Of a stretch of DNA of 64,000 bases, positions 1 through 12,480 are shown in pieces; position 1 is the first letter of the stretch, and each line of letters begins with the position of its first letter. This stretch comes from Marthasterias glacialis (lineage: Eukaryota > Echinodermata > Asteroidea > Forcipulatida > Asteriidae). Position numbers and translations under genes: made by a program. The stretch covers positions 6,098,174-6,162,173 of the forward strand of contig OU452223.1 of assembly GCA_911728455.2 (NCBI GenBank), written 5' to 3'. The notes beneath the pieces are model-generated. The model saw only the letters and a list, made by a program, of their open reading frames with translations, was not told the DNA's origin and ran no database searches.

Positions 1-1086
1 AAATAATGCAATCAACATGTTATGTTATGTGTACCATGTTAACACAGTGTCACATTTTAATTATTGCAGCGTACAGCACTTGCACACAAGGACAGTTTAT
101 TTAAAACAAACTATCAAGAATGTTGCCACCATTTTGTCACGTACAGTACTCTTTGTCTGTGTGTATTAAGTACAGACTCTTCTTACATCAGAATGAGACC
201 ATACCATTTTCCCCCCAGCCTCACTTTGAAGTCATTGCACTGAACAGCGGAAAAACAAGATGATTGCAATATGATAACTGCCCATTAGGCCAAGTAAAAA
301 AATACACTAGTTGATCATCTCCCACCCACATTTTTTTTTTAAAGCTCCCCCAAAAACAAACAAACCCCCCCCCCCAAAAAAAGGGCTAAATTATCATGTA
401 TTTTCACTTCATCTTGGCACCATTCTTTAAACATTGTTTAACATGGGTATTTTTACTCCACTACTTGTTCAATAGCTATAAATAAGAAGTTGGCGGCGGT
501 TTTAAACAGAAAAGTTAGTGGCCATTTTTAATTTAAACACTTGGTGGCCATCTTGGAAAAAATATTTACAAAAATAAAAAGGCCCTCATCATCCTGTTTT
601 TGTAAAAAACCAGGCAGATCAACTGATTTGGTTTTGTTTTTCTTCTTTTTTATCTTACTTGGCCTAATAGTTTTACATCACGCAGAGGATTGAACCAAAT
701 GTAACTGGGGATACCATCAATAGCAAACACCTTCCCTTTAAAACCTCAGTTTTAATCTCCTTACTGTTCACTCCTTAAAAGCCGGAATAGTAACCGCTCC
801 CCCCCCCCCCTCCCTCCTCCACAAAATAACCCATCTGAATTATTCCGCACAGTAAAGTTCTGGGTCACAAAAGGTTCCTTCCCAGCTTGAACATGTTTGT
901 CCCTGAGGCACTTCAAACTATGACATCATCACAACACATGATGACTCACCATTGTTTGGGCTCTTCCAGAGCGCACACTCAATTATGTGTTGTGAATGCA
1001 AATGGAATGTCTGACAGTTCAGGAGAGAAAAACTTGATCATGGAGGTGAAGCGGTAGCCTGGTTTTCTAAGTATTTGCCCTGGTGT
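1..1086. other. Non-genic stretch
   Basis: AT-rich with C-runs (near 362 and 800). No exon, RNA gene or complete element is recognised. Confidence 0.4.
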
Positions 1087-1207
1087 GGATTTCACAAAGC
1101 ACGAGGACTAGTCTTATCTCAAGTTAGGAACGAGTAACTAGTCCTAACTTATAGGACTAATCATTCGTTAGGACTTATCCTAAGTTAGGACTAGTTTTGT
1201 GAAATCC
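1087..1207. mobile_element. Small TIR/foldback element
   Basis: GGATTTCACAAA at the left end is matched by TTTGTGAAATCC at the right end. The interior repeats CTAAGTTAGGAC-type motifs in both directions. It has the size and structure of a miniature inverted-repeat element with no coding capacity. Confidence 0.6.
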
Positions 1208-1823
1208 ATCCCTGTAAGCTTATCTGTACACACACATTGTACATTATAGACACTGGCATACAAATTAGGTGAACTTTATAGTGTAAAATTACGGGCCTTA
1301 AACTTTGCTCTGGAAGGGGCATGACAATTTTCCTATGGTAAGGGGCACTTCTACAAAAGACTACATGTACACTACCGACCAAAAGTAATTCCAAACCCGT
1401 ACGAGTCACGTGGGGGGTACCCGCGAGTAAACTGCGTGGGGGCTACGGGGCTACTCGAAGCCCCGCAGGGATTTTGCACTCGCAGGTATTTTGCTGGGCC
1501 AATACTGTGTATAAGGAAAATGTAAATTTGTATTGGAACTTTGCAAAGGGCATCACAGCAAAAGCTGAGGGCACCACGGCAACTGTTTTGGGTGCTGCAT
1601 GGGTTAATTTGAGGCCTGCTAAAATTATCAGCTTCAATCTTCTAAAAATCTCTTTAAGCATACAGTATATTATTTAATATACTTTGTTGAAATCCTTTTG
1701 TTGAATAAATTTTCGAATCTCTTTCATACTTTTGTTGACCCGTAGTAAAACTTATGTCTGTTGCTAGTTTGTTGTTGTGAGTGTTTTTGTGCTTGGTATG
1801 TAACCCTACCTGGTCATCAGGGA

Positions 1824-2439
1824 CCAATTTCATGGCTCTGCTTACCGCAGAATTCTGTGCTTACGGTGCCCTGTAAAGCACATGATTCTATGGGCTGTAA
1901 GCACAGAATTCTGCGCTTACAGTGCCCTGTAAAGCACATGATTCTATGGGCTGTAAGTGCAGAATTCTGCGCTTACAGTGCCCTGTAAAGCACATGATTC
2001 TATGGGCTGTAAGTGCAGAATTCTGTGCTTACGGTGCCCTGTAAAGCACATGATTCTATGGGCTGTAAGCACAGAATTCTGCGCTTACAGTGCCCTGTAA
2101 AGCACATGATTCTATGGGCTGTAAGTGCAGAATTCTGTGCTTACGGTGCCCTGTAAAGCACATGATTCTATGGGCTGTAAGCACAGAATTCTGCGCTTAC
2201 AGTGCCCTGTAAAGCACATGATTCTATGGGCTGTAAGTGCAGAATTCTGTGCTTACGGTGCCCTGTAAAGCACATGATTCTATGGGCTGTAAGTGCAGAA
2301 TTCTGTGCTTACGGTGCCCTGTAAAGCACATGATTCTATGGGCTGTAAGTGCAGAATTCTGTGCTTACGGTGCCCTGTAAAGCACATGATTCTATGGGCT
2401 GTAAGTGCAGAATTCTGCGGTAAGCAGCCATGAAATTGG
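1824..2439. mobile_element. TIR element with internal 56-bp tandem array
   Basis: Ends CCAATTTCATGG and CCATGAAATTGG are inverted repeats extending through CTGCTTACCGCAGAATTC. Between them the motif ATTCTATGGGCTGTAAG recurs ten times at exactly 56-bp intervals (about 1885 to 2389). Each unit contains a palindrome centred on GAATTC. A single-unit relative is at 14840-14985, so the array is an internal expansion. Confidence 0.8.
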
Positions 2440-2896
2440 GCACAGGTCTTCAAGGCCCTTTTACTGCTTAGTATCTAACACAAACCATACTGTAACTATA
2501 AACCATGCATTGTAAGGATGTTTGAAAACTAACGCATTTTTGTAGAAACACCATTTGCACAACACTCCCAAATTTGTGTAACTACAGTGTATTACACAGG
2601 TTTTATGACACCATGTACAACAGTTGGGCAAAGTTTGTAGCTGTTTACAAATAACCGGAAACTGAGGTCAAGCTCTATTCTCAGGTTTTCTTCGTTATTT
2701 TTGTTAAATTTATTTTACTTTATTTACTTTGCTTTATTTTACTATATATGTTATCACTTACTACTACATTCCCAACTACGTTAAACTAAAGCAGATGACG
2801 AAACAAAATCTCACCCACGTGAAATTCCATGTGGTTGGGTCCACAATGGTCCCGGAAGTTTGAATACGTGCGTGACTTGCACAGTTATACCATGCC

Positions 2897-3095
2897 GATA
2901 TGTGGCAGAGGGAGCCCCCCTTCCTCCCCCCCCCCCCCAACCCCAAATGTTCCCATACTCTAACACACTCTTTCCCTCTTGTACAGAAGTACATGTATCC
3001 CCCCCCCCCTAAAATCCTCAAAAGAATTCCAGAGATTTCCAGAACACAATAAAGACACAATAGCAGGGGGGTTACACCCAGCCCTGCCACATATC
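2897..3095. mobile_element. TIR element, GATATGTGGCAG ends
   Basis: Inverted ends GATATGTGGCAG and CTGCCACATATC enclose two poly-C tracts and a conserved middle (CTCTTGTACAGAAGTA). A second copy in the opposite orientation is at 31784-31975. Confidence 0.65.
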
Positions 3096-4329
3096 GAGCA
3101 CCAAATGTGCACAGTCTATGACCAAAATGAATTGATTCGTGCCTCACGCAGTCAAATATACTGTGAACTGAAAATGAATTATAACAAAGTATACAACTCT
3201 GAATGTAATTTACAAGGCACGTATTTATATGCAGGGCTCACCCTTAACACTAGCCCGGTGTACATTGTCTAGTAAAAACTGCTATGGGCTAGTAAACACC
3301 ACTTCTCAACTTGCCCTGTGGGCTACTCAAAACTGTGCAATCACTTGTTTGTAATGCTCACATGTACTTCTTCCTTTTTAGATGTGAATAATACATTTTA
3401 GAAATGTGTTAATTTATTTTTGAGTGTGTGAATGTAACTTCATTTAACCGTTAAACTGGTTGTGATTGCTACCATTAGTACCAGAAAGATACATTTATGA
3501 CAATACAGGTTTAAAATTTGGGCAACGAAAACTTCGTGGGGGCAATTAAAAAGCACAGTTTACTAGCCCCTTGGGCTACTTTACAAAAAGCTTAAGCTCA
3601 ACGCCTGATATGTCATGTGTATAATGTATACAGTTAGAATAAACGCCCGTCTGTCATTCTAAGCAGTGTGGGCATTTTCTTCAACATTAAACTGTTATTT
3701 TTAGTGTAGACATTTTCCTACTCCAGTGATTGCTTGTTGGCGTCGGTTAGATACTTTGTATGTTTTTTGTACAAAATTAGGAGCCAAGGGTCATGTTCGG
3801 TACAGCCAAATGTTCGTTATTTTGCTTTTAGGTATAGCGGCGTTCTACATGGCTTGTGGGATGTCCAGACAGAATGGTTATTTTCTGGATACCTTACTTT
3901 GAATTTGAACACCCTGCTTTCTAATTTCATACAGAACAAAATGTCCAGCCAGAAGCATTACCCAATGGGTACCAGAATACCAACCATCCAAGCATACAGA
4001 TCTATGAACAAACTTGTGAAGTCTTTGTATTTAAAGATAACAGTTTAGCTTCACATCTGTCTCATACTTAACGTACTAAATGTAACAGACTATTACCCAC
4101 AATGCTTGGCAAACACAAAGATACTACAAAACCAAGACAGGACACTCTATTCAGGAACGCAAAATTGGGGCGCCCTCTGTCGTTTGGTAGGTAAAACCAA
4201 AGATCGTTTGCGCAATAAGTAGGGCCTGCTAAATGGAAAAACTCACGCCAAACGATCCCAGTCCGTAAGGATGTAGGCTTACAGTGTAGGTATCGTCCAT
4301 CAGAAGCCTGACTGGTAGAGCAGAAGGCT

Positions 4330-4476
4330 CTACCTCCCCAACTTTTACGGAGCAATTATGGTTAAGTGTCTTGCTCAAGGACACAAGTGTCATGACCGGG
4401 GCTTGAACCCACACACCGATGACTCAACCACCGGAGCTTGAGTCCGACGCACTAACCACTCAGCCACGACACGCCA
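4330..4476 (-). repeat. tRNA-derived SINE (family 1)
   Basis: Read on the minus strand it begins TGGCGTGTCGTGGCTGAGTG, has box B-like GGGTTCAAGCC, and then the family body ACACTTGTGTCCTTGAGCAA and GACACTTAACC. Related copies lie at 24082, 25735, 36093 and 45204. Confidence 0.7.
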
Positions 4477-5213
4477 CAAAATTGATCACAAGCCCAGTTT
4501 GCCTGCACTGATAGAAAAATGGTGTCGCAATCTTCATCTTTTTTTTTCAAACTAAAGCAAGATTTCAATTCAAGCTAACATGGACCCGACATGTTTTTGA
4601 GTATGACCAAACGCCTGTTGCCTGGAGCTATGTTACATTCAAAGGAAATTCCCATGCTGAGCAAAGCACACATGGTTGGGACTGATGTCTAATAGGGCAA
4701 GACATCGCGCGGTCTATTTTACAACGTACATCCCAACTCACATACAAAATCTCAACGTTGGCACATAAAACGTACGTGATTGACTGCAAATTTTCGTCTT
4801 CAATAACTTGCCTAAAACAGACAACAAATCTTATTGGTCGTCGGGACTCGGGTTGTCATTATGATTGGACAGCAGTAACTAACGAACTGCCGTTCATGGA
4901 CCAATCAAAAACCATGACAGCTTTGGCACTTTTCTGTGGGTCAAGTTTAGGTATGATTAAGGGATTCTCTCTTACGGTTTGTATCCATTTTATTTCTTGT
5001 TTATTGGGCGCATGTGCTGCACTTCGTGAGTGCATTCCTGTGTATGTCAGCTCTTAAGTGGTAGTTTGTGTTAACGTAATGAAATAATCGCGATACCATC
5101 GAATATCGCGATATGTTTTTGACGATATACATGTATCATGGATAATAAAAACAGGATCTCGTAAGCTTAGATTTGAACACTATGTAAGAAGCTACTATTA
5201 TTATTATTATTTC

Positions 5214-5580
5214 TATCTTTCAGTACGCACTAATCCTCCAATAAGATTGCTCAATGGGAGTGTGATAATAAACCATACACTCCCAGTTGTCTATATTGCA
5301 CTCTGCATATTTGGAGTATCATGCGTCACGCTCCGTGTACGGAGAGTGCAAAATGATATTCTAAAATTTGCATGTTGCACGTTTTGCTCTTCATGACATA
5401 ACGCTCAAAGTTGTATTATCTTCCAGTTAACTAGAAGATAAATTCATTATCACACTCGCGTTTGTGGAATACGGGAAAATAAAGCGCTTCTGCGGAAAGC
5501 CTTGTGGGATATGGGACGCAGAAGCGCTATATTTTCCCATATTCCACTCGCGCTTGTGAGATAACTTATAGTACTAAATA
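5214..5580. repeat. Interspersed repeat with internal inverted segments, copy A
   Basis: It starts CTTTCAGTACGCACTAATC and contains GGGAGTGTGATAATAAACCA, then an inverted pair around GCAGAAGCGCTATATTTTCC. A diverged full-length copy in the same orientation is at 39148-39517. No coding frame is evident. Confidence 0.6.
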
Positions 5581-6179
5581 CTAAAACTTCTCATGGTCAT
5601 TTTCATTTTAATTCCTCACACACTGAAAAACAAAAACACTGTGTATGTAAAACGGTAAAACAAACACATGTACATGATGTCAAAATACATGTACTTCAGG
5701 AATAATAACTAGTCCCCAGGTCATTTCTATTTACTGAAATGATGTCAATAATTTTTTAGACAAGATACATGTGCGTGTAAGGGGAAGTTGTAGAGTCTAA
5801 ACAAAGGAAAACTAGTACATGGTGGCACTATGGTAAACAGAAAAGTACATCACACACTGTACATACAGCGTACAGTATTTTAACATGTACTACACATAAT
5901 ACACATTTAAAGCCTCAGCTCAACATTGGCAAAGGGTCTGTAAATAAATACTTCCATTCTTTGCACAAATCAAGATATAAGAACAAAAAACCTGTGAAAA
6001 TTACAGCACATTACGTTGTTTCATTTGCGAGAAAATGGTAAAAATGCATTTAGTATTTTTGTAGCATTCTTAGGCAGAGTTTTTGAATCACGTGAGATGA
6101 AAATTTATTTTTGATCTTATTTATTATTCAAAAACAATGACACTTCAGGCAGAAATATTTCAAAGAAAGTTTTCTACCA

Positions 6180-6435
6180 TCATTATTGCCGTCGGTGCCC
6201 TGTGCCATTGCCGCAATGCCCTCGAAATCAACCAAAATTCACGGCAATATATTGCCGTGCCCTTTTTGTCCAACTGCCGTCGGTGCCCTTTTGAAAAATT
6301 TTAACATGCATATTAAATGCCAAAATACCCGCTTTGAAAGAGACAATCAGGCGAGAAAAATGGTCGTTGAACAATTGAAAAAAGCTACCCCAGCTTTATG
6401 TCACGCAAAAGAACGGACAAAATTGACTTACAGCG

Positions 6436-6484
<49 letters not shown>

Positions 6485-7140
6485 AACTCGTTCTTGCTCT
6501 AGCGGTTGGTTCAATGCAACCCACGTTTCGTGTGGGCCGCATTGGTGGGCCGCTGGTGTCCATGTGCGATAGTTCGTGTTAAAATAAACTTTCATTGGTA
6601 CCCGTACAGTAGAAGCATGGCCCCATGTTGCACACGATCGACTGGCGCCCTGTATACTGTGTGCGTGTTTGTTAACTCTATGGTGTTTGTAGAAAGTTTC
6701 CCTCATGTGGTATGTCGTTTGTTGTTTAAAATGGCTCCTGATGTGTTGGCGTAGCTATACTTGTGTGTGCGTGTGTGTACGATCGACGACCAGCTATTAT
6801 GAAGTTTGTGTCGCGTTCACCACAGTTTTAGTACATTTGGCGTCAGCAAAATAAAAGGCAACGTAGAGTATGCTTAAAATGATTAAAAAATGGAATGGAG
6901 ACGATAATTCGTAAAGGGTAAGAATTAATTAATTATTTTCATCATCGAGACTCAAAAAACTAGCGCAGTTCGCGATTTTGTTAAATTAAGTTTTTGCTGT
7001 GGTGCCCCCCAAATTTCACAAAATTGCCGTGGTGCCCTTGTTACACTTACAAAATTGCTGCAATGCCCTTCAAATTTGAGAAAAAGCAACGCACTTATTG
7101 CCGTGCCCTTTTCAACACGAAGTTCGAGGCCTGCCATGGG
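6180..7140. other. Repeat-derived region with TGCCGTGGTGCCC motifs
   Basis: Motifs such as ATTGCCGTGCCCTTTT and TTGCCGTGGTGCCCTT recur at 6190-6290 and 6995-7110, and an inverted relative occurs at 1545-1590. The pattern suggests the two ends of a decayed element that encloses the TG microsatellite. No protein frame is convincing. Confidence 0.4.
6436..6481. repeat. (TG)n microsatellite
   Basis: An uninterrupted TG dinucleotide run of about 45 bp. It generates spurious Cys-Val and Thr-His frames on the two strands. Confidence 0.95.
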
Positions 7141-7630
7141 TTATGCTTGATTTAAATAATTTGGTGTTAAACCCACTACAGAAATGGGGTTAAACTTTCC
7201 TAAAGTCTGTTAGTTAGCACTACTGGGTTCTCTTCAGTATTTTTCAAAACTGTGGGGCAGTCTCGACCCAATTTTTGCAAGTTTGGCTGAAGCATGCTGA
7301 ATTGAAACAAGGTCCTATGAATGATTTTGTTTATTTAATGTTTATGTTTGGTTTAATTAAAATCTCCACTGTGCAGTTTCTGGAACATTTCAAATGGTTT
7401 CACTTTAGGATTTTTTATAATTTGATCACAAATCAACTGCAACTTGCACTAATCGGCCGGATATGCTAGCTTTGTGCATTGGGAAACCCTGGCATATGTA
7501 CCACAATGAAAATGTATACACAGAATATTTAACCGAACAACACATATATTTATTATTAGAGGGCTCTCTTTAGTCACTAGCCCTACATGTACATATGTAC
7601 ATGTACATGAAAACACTAGTCAGGAAAGGA

Positions 7631-7756
7631 CAAGTTCGCACAAGGACCATTTGTCGACTAGAGGTCGATGTTGCCTGGTACCCAACACATGTTTTTGAGG
7701 ATGAGTACCAGTTAATATCAGCCACTAGTTGACAAAAGGTCCTTGCGCGAACTTGG
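7631..7756. mobile_element. TIR element, AAGTTCGCGCAAGGACC ends, copy A
   Basis: Both ends carry a long inverted repeat (CAAGTTCGCACAAGGACC against GGTCCTTGCGCGAACTTG, then TTTGTCGACTAG). The centre contains ACCCAACACATGTTTTTGAG. A second copy, inverted, is at 12112-12239. It is about 126 bp and noncoding. Confidence 0.75.
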
Positions 7757-8746
7757 CCAAAGCTGCAGGCTAGCCAAACTTGGCTTCAAGCTATTGCCAT
7801 CTGATAGGCATGTCAAAATTGATGTGGGTTAGACAAATGTTTGTCAAATCCCTGGCTAACTACATGATGTACAAGTAGCACAGAGGACTAGTTCAAAAGA
7901 AACAGTTAATATATAAACACCCCATACTCAGATTTTGCCGTGTGATTGGTTTCGAGTGTGTCACATGGGAATATACTTTTTTTAACTAAAAAGCTGCGCA
8001 AGCCCGACGCACTATACCCATAGCAACCAATGAAATACATGTAGCAACCAAAGCCCATACCAAGCTGCGTCATCTGAAATTTGCACTACACTGTAAAATA
8101 CAAAGTGACATTGACTTCCAAAATGGCGCAACCAATATTATTGTCATAATGTCAGGTGAATTGGGTCAATACTTGTAACAACGGCAGCTTTTTGGTACCT
8201 AGACGTCTAGTGAATCGTATGGGGTGTTATAAAACAAATACTGACTGCTTTCACTCGGTGATCCCTGAAGTATTCCATTTTTCCTCAGCTTTGCCTCGGG
8301 AAAATACAGGAAAAACAGGGGGCAGGCTTTTGCTGGCCAAATCAGAGAAATTGTACAAGGGCATGCTGGCCAAGTTGGTAGTGTCAGTGCAGTTTTTCTG
8401 CAGGGCACGCTGGCCAACTCGACAGGGCATGAGGCCAATGGCCTCGGTGGCCTCGGTTAAGATCAAGGCCTGGAAAATAGAATGCTCCTGGGTTCACCTT
8501 GGGAGTAGTAGCACTCGAAGCAGTCAATATTTGTACGCTATTGCAAGGACTGTATTACTATCCGATGAACCAGAGTTTGAACTTAGCAGGCCCCAAATGC
8601 AAGTGAAAACAGAGGTGCAGGAGTCACAACACTTCAATTCGTAATCCACCAGGCCAGTAAACATGTTATTTTAGCCCCCCCCCAAAAAAAAAAAAACATG
8701 TTATTTTAGTCTACCAAAAAAGACAAGAAAATGTGTGAAGATTGGG

Positions 8747-8950
8747 ATCAGGCAGGTCTGATACTTCATGAAGGCAACTGCCTCTGTTGCAATTGCCTCC
8801 GTTGCCCCTGGTCATGCCTGGTCATGCCTCCGTTGCCCTTGAAATATTCCAATAGAAATTTACACTTTCCTCATACAGGTGCCCTTTATCAAGAAGAAAA
8901 TGCCTTGGTGCCATTGCCCTTTCAAGAAGGAAGCAATCAGGCCTATCAGG
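8747..8950 (-). mobile_element. Element related to the 73-bp-array family, single internal unit
   Basis: It reads ATCAGGCAGGTCTGATACTT at one end and GGAAGCAATCAGGCC at the other. Inside is one copy of the unit that is repeated seven times at 24.9-25.4 kb, in the opposite orientation (CAAGAAGAAAATGCCTTGG). Confidence 0.6.
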
Positions 8951-9269
8951 GAAACCACAAGTTCAAAATGAGCTACTTACTTACATAATCAGTGAAGATT
9001 AATAAATACACATTTTCTTGTAACAAGCACTGGTAACATGGGTGCATTGCAATGAAATTTTGTTTTTTTGTCCATGATATGGTTTCACACTCCGATAAGT
9101 TTGCAGCTACATGTACATGTGACTGCACCAGTTACACATACTTGTACTACTAGTAACAAGTGTATTTGCAGGCCTCGATCTTATTCATGAATGTTTGACA
9201 AAAAAGACTTATGTATTCAGATTATTGATACAAGTTGTAAATAATGATGAAAAATCGAACGTAATATTC

Positions 9270-9800
9270 ACATTCAGAGGTGTCCGTGCAACCGAAGCGT
9301 GTCTTACGGCGCACCAGCGTGGGAGCTAGCGGAACGTAACCTTGGGGCATATCCCGTACAGCCGGTGCCGTGTCTCGTGGGGCCAGAGGGACAAACTCCG
9401 GGGCATGAACTCCCCAGCTCGCCGGCGGTCTAGCCGTAAGCGTGGGAGCTTGTCGGAGGGGTAGGGAGCCAGACCAACAGTTATCTTTTTTTATCGAGGG
9501 TTTTAGTCTGTACCCCTAGCTATTATCCCCTAACTATTGTAACGTGTTGCCTGCGCTACCCCGCACGAGCGACGACGATGGGGAATGTTTACATCTCCCA
9601 TACAGCTGATCTATCTACTTCTATGATAGCTGCATAATGTCCACTCCCCCCCCCCCCAATCGCCACAACAAAAAACCGGTGGCGGTGGCCGCGGCCGGCC
9701 AGTGAAGTCATCGCCCGAAAAACGGGAGAATGCCTTCGCTGCCAGGATTGGCAATCCGTTTGCAGCGAAAGCAGGAGGCTCGCTTGGCACATGACTGTTA
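9270..9800. other. CpG-richer patch, function unknown
   Basis: It stands out from the AT-rich surroundings by many CpG dinucleotides (for example GCCGGCGGTCTAGCCGTAAG and GGTGGCCGCGGCCGGCC). GCGTGGGAGCT occurs twice, 123 bp apart. It could be a promoter-type CpG patch or a GC-rich repeat. I see no rRNA, snRNA or tRNA signature and no supported coding frame. Confidence 0.3.
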
Positions 9801-9849
9801 TTGGCCAAGCCAATGTGAAAAGATGGTCCAAGATTAGGGACACTACCAT

Positions 9850-12100
9850 TAGTTTTTAGACTGCAGCAGGCTGGTCACGATGAAAATATGAAGGATGTGG
9901 TCTTTGCCATAATTTTGATGGACAGGTTTGTGTCATAGAACTGTATTGTGAACATGCCTGCGTATATTTGAATTCATGAAGACTCACATTTTGACAATAT
10001 TTATGGTCAATCATGTCTGTGATGTCCACATTGTGCCAAGCTTATTCTCTCCCTTTCTACATTTGAACACGACCTGTCAACACAGATTAGTCCTGGACCC
10101 AACTGGCATTCGTCCAAGTATTTTTTTTTACAACATAGGGCCTACTTGCGATATAATGAAGAAACGTTCTCCATTGCAAGTAAGTTTGTCCATTTCGTCG
10201 TACACAGAATACACTGTCTGTTTATGTCTGGCTTTTTTTACACGTGAATTTGTGCTGGATGGATATGAAGTCTGGATCCTCATGCCTCGTCATTGTAATA
10301 ATTTATACATAAACAGAGCACCAGTCTACTTACAAAATTGCGCAACATTGGCACGTAAACTTGACAGTTGCAACAGCTGGAAAAGCGTATAAGCTGACCT
10401 TTGACCGTGTTTTGTTTTTTTCACATTTTTCGTTAATTACGTGATATTTTGATGATTTTTTTTAAAGAACAACCATTTAAAAATTATTGTCTGTCATTCC
10501 ACATCACTAAATTAGGTAAACAGTAAGCCGGTGTGTACCTTTAAGATCAAGCCCTGTATTTGTGCGTGAAGTTTGATTGAAGAAATTCTTGCATACATGC
10601 GGACAAGTGAAAATCTTGTGGACTACCCAAATATCACTTTCACTAGTATGGCCGGTGATTAACAGACAAAAAGGGAAACCCTTGAAACTCCTTTCACTTC
10701 ACGTCGGAATACACCTTTTCAGTCAAACTTTCCCAAATTGAATACATGCATATCGGTGGATGTTTACATGTATGAACACACGAAACAACTTCGGAGCGTC
10801 CTCTTTTGGCTGATGTTTATTTACACCCCCAGACAATCCATTGTCTATCGTGCACAGGCACACACCTACCGTGCTACACTTCATTTCCCCATACAAAGAG
10901 GGACAAAGGGTACTGGAAATCATGCTCAAAATCTACCTTTTTCCAGGGGTTGTTGTGTATCCCCAATTCCAGACCTTTGTCTGTTTGTCATACAAATAGG
11001 ATTACTACAGATTGATAGGCTACCACCATTGTTTATCACTGTGCATGGCTCAATGGGAAGTAAGTCAGTGATTTAAGCATACATGAACCAGTTGCCTATT
11101 ATCAGCCAAGTTTAGGCCTATTCACGGTAAGTTATTCCATAATTACATTAGTATAAGAGAATGAGTAAGAACATTTGTTGTCTTTACTCAAATGTTTAGT
11201 CAGGGTTTCATTGTGACGACGATAGTCTGAACAACAAAAAATGACTCTGGGCGGTCTGAAAAGTTCCTAAAAATAATACTGTGCACAGCCATGCAGCCAG
11301 AATTTTTTCATTTGGGGGGGGGGGGGAGGAGCACAGGGGGTATTGCTTTTCAGTGGGAGGGGGCCCCAGGGGGCCAGGTTTTTTAATGAATTACATGAAT
11401 CTGGATTTTTTTTCGTAGGAACACCTGGGGAGGCGCTGGAACATTGTGGGGGCATGTTTCCTGGCTATGTCGCTGACCACGCAGAAGCATGATAAAGATG
11501 TTTAAATACCAACATGAAGTGGTTTAGTATCCTTTTAACATGGAAAGAGCCAAGTCAGCTGAATGATGATCATAAACACTGTGCAGTTGCAGTACATCTG
11601 CGTTCACATGTGACACATGTTACAAACAATTCATTTGCATCACAATAAAGTAAAGGTCAGCCATTTCTTGGACAGAGTCCAAAAATGAGAGGATCACCTG
11701 CAACAGCGTACAGCTTGATTTCACTTGACAACCATGGTTGACAACCAAAGGGTGAAGGAGTTACAGGGAACTGAAAGGGAAAACAGGCAAGTCCTAACAT
11801 GTCCTGAAATTTACCTTGCGATTATTTAACTGGAAGCAAGAGCCAGGAATTTTGTACTTTTTGGATTGGGTGCTTGAACATTGTGTGCATTGTATGCATA
11901 TTAAGTGTGAGCAAGTCCTTGGGCATGTAATATTCAAATTGTTTTGTAATAAAACATAAATTGGCAATTTGCCCAATTGTGATGAGCTTTTTTTGTTCAA
12001 TGGGTTTGATTAAAGACATGATTTATTTGGTTGAATTGAGTGATAAATGTACATACATACATGTACATGTATTGTGCACCAGAAGGTATCATCGCTTCAG
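9850..12100. other. Non-genic stretch
   Basis: I see no supported gene. There is a 138-codon open frame at 9976-10392 without recognisable motifs or splice context, and a poly-G tract near 11,315. Confidence 0.4.
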
Positions 12101-12111
12101 TGCATCAATGG

Positions 12112-12239
12112 CCAAGTTCGCGCAAGGACCTTTTGTCGACTAGTGGCTGATATTAACTGGTACTCATCCTCAAAAACATGTGTTGGGTACCAGGCAACAT
12201 TCACCTCTAGTCGACAAATGGTCTTTGCGCAAACTTGGC
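12112..12239. mobile_element. TIR element, AAGTTCGCGCAAGGACC ends, copy B
   Basis: The same family as 7631-7756, in reverse orientation and with few differences, which suggests fairly recent spread. Confidence 0.75.
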
Positions 12240-12344
12240 CAAGGTTGTAACTTGGATTTTATTTGTTTTGCCTAAATCACTTTTTAAGGTGTGGGGAAGT
12301 TTGAAACAATCAACGGTTATTTAAGACAAGTCCACCTATTCTTT

Positions 12345-12480
12345 TTAACACCGAGTTGTGGGGACTCCCTATTGTTGTTCTATTATTCCCTTTTCTATTG
12401 AATTACCTTGTGGGGACAGGGTTTTACGAAGAAAAACGTTGTGGGGACCTTTGTTCCATTGTATAAATCTCCCCACAACG
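12345..12480. repeat. TTGTGGGGAC repeat cluster
   Basis: TTGTGGGGAC occurs three times (near 12355, 12410 and 12440) and CCCCACAAC once in inverse at the right end. This looks like a small decayed inverted-repeat element. Confidence 0.4.

Noticed and set aside
1824-2439. CRISPR-like array because of regular spacing
   Set aside because: The whole 56-bp unit repeats with no unique spacers, it sits within inverted ends, and the DNA is animal nuclear.
4758-5057. 99-codon plus-strand frame with hydrophobic C terminus
   Set aside because: It has Cys-rich, non-repetitive sequence but no splice sites, family motif or upstream signals; coding status cannot be supported.
6186-6572. 128-codon frame with a Cys-Val run
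   Set aside because: The run comes from the TG microsatellite and the rest from repeat-derived sequence.
8156-8644. 162-codon plus-strand open frame
   Set aside because: It runs through GGCAAAATGC-type and GGCCTCGG repeats, has competing frames on the other strand and shows no domain or splice context.
9976-10392. 138-codon plus-strand open frame
   Set aside because: No recognisable motif, no splice context and many rare-looking hydrophobic runs; could not be separated from chance.
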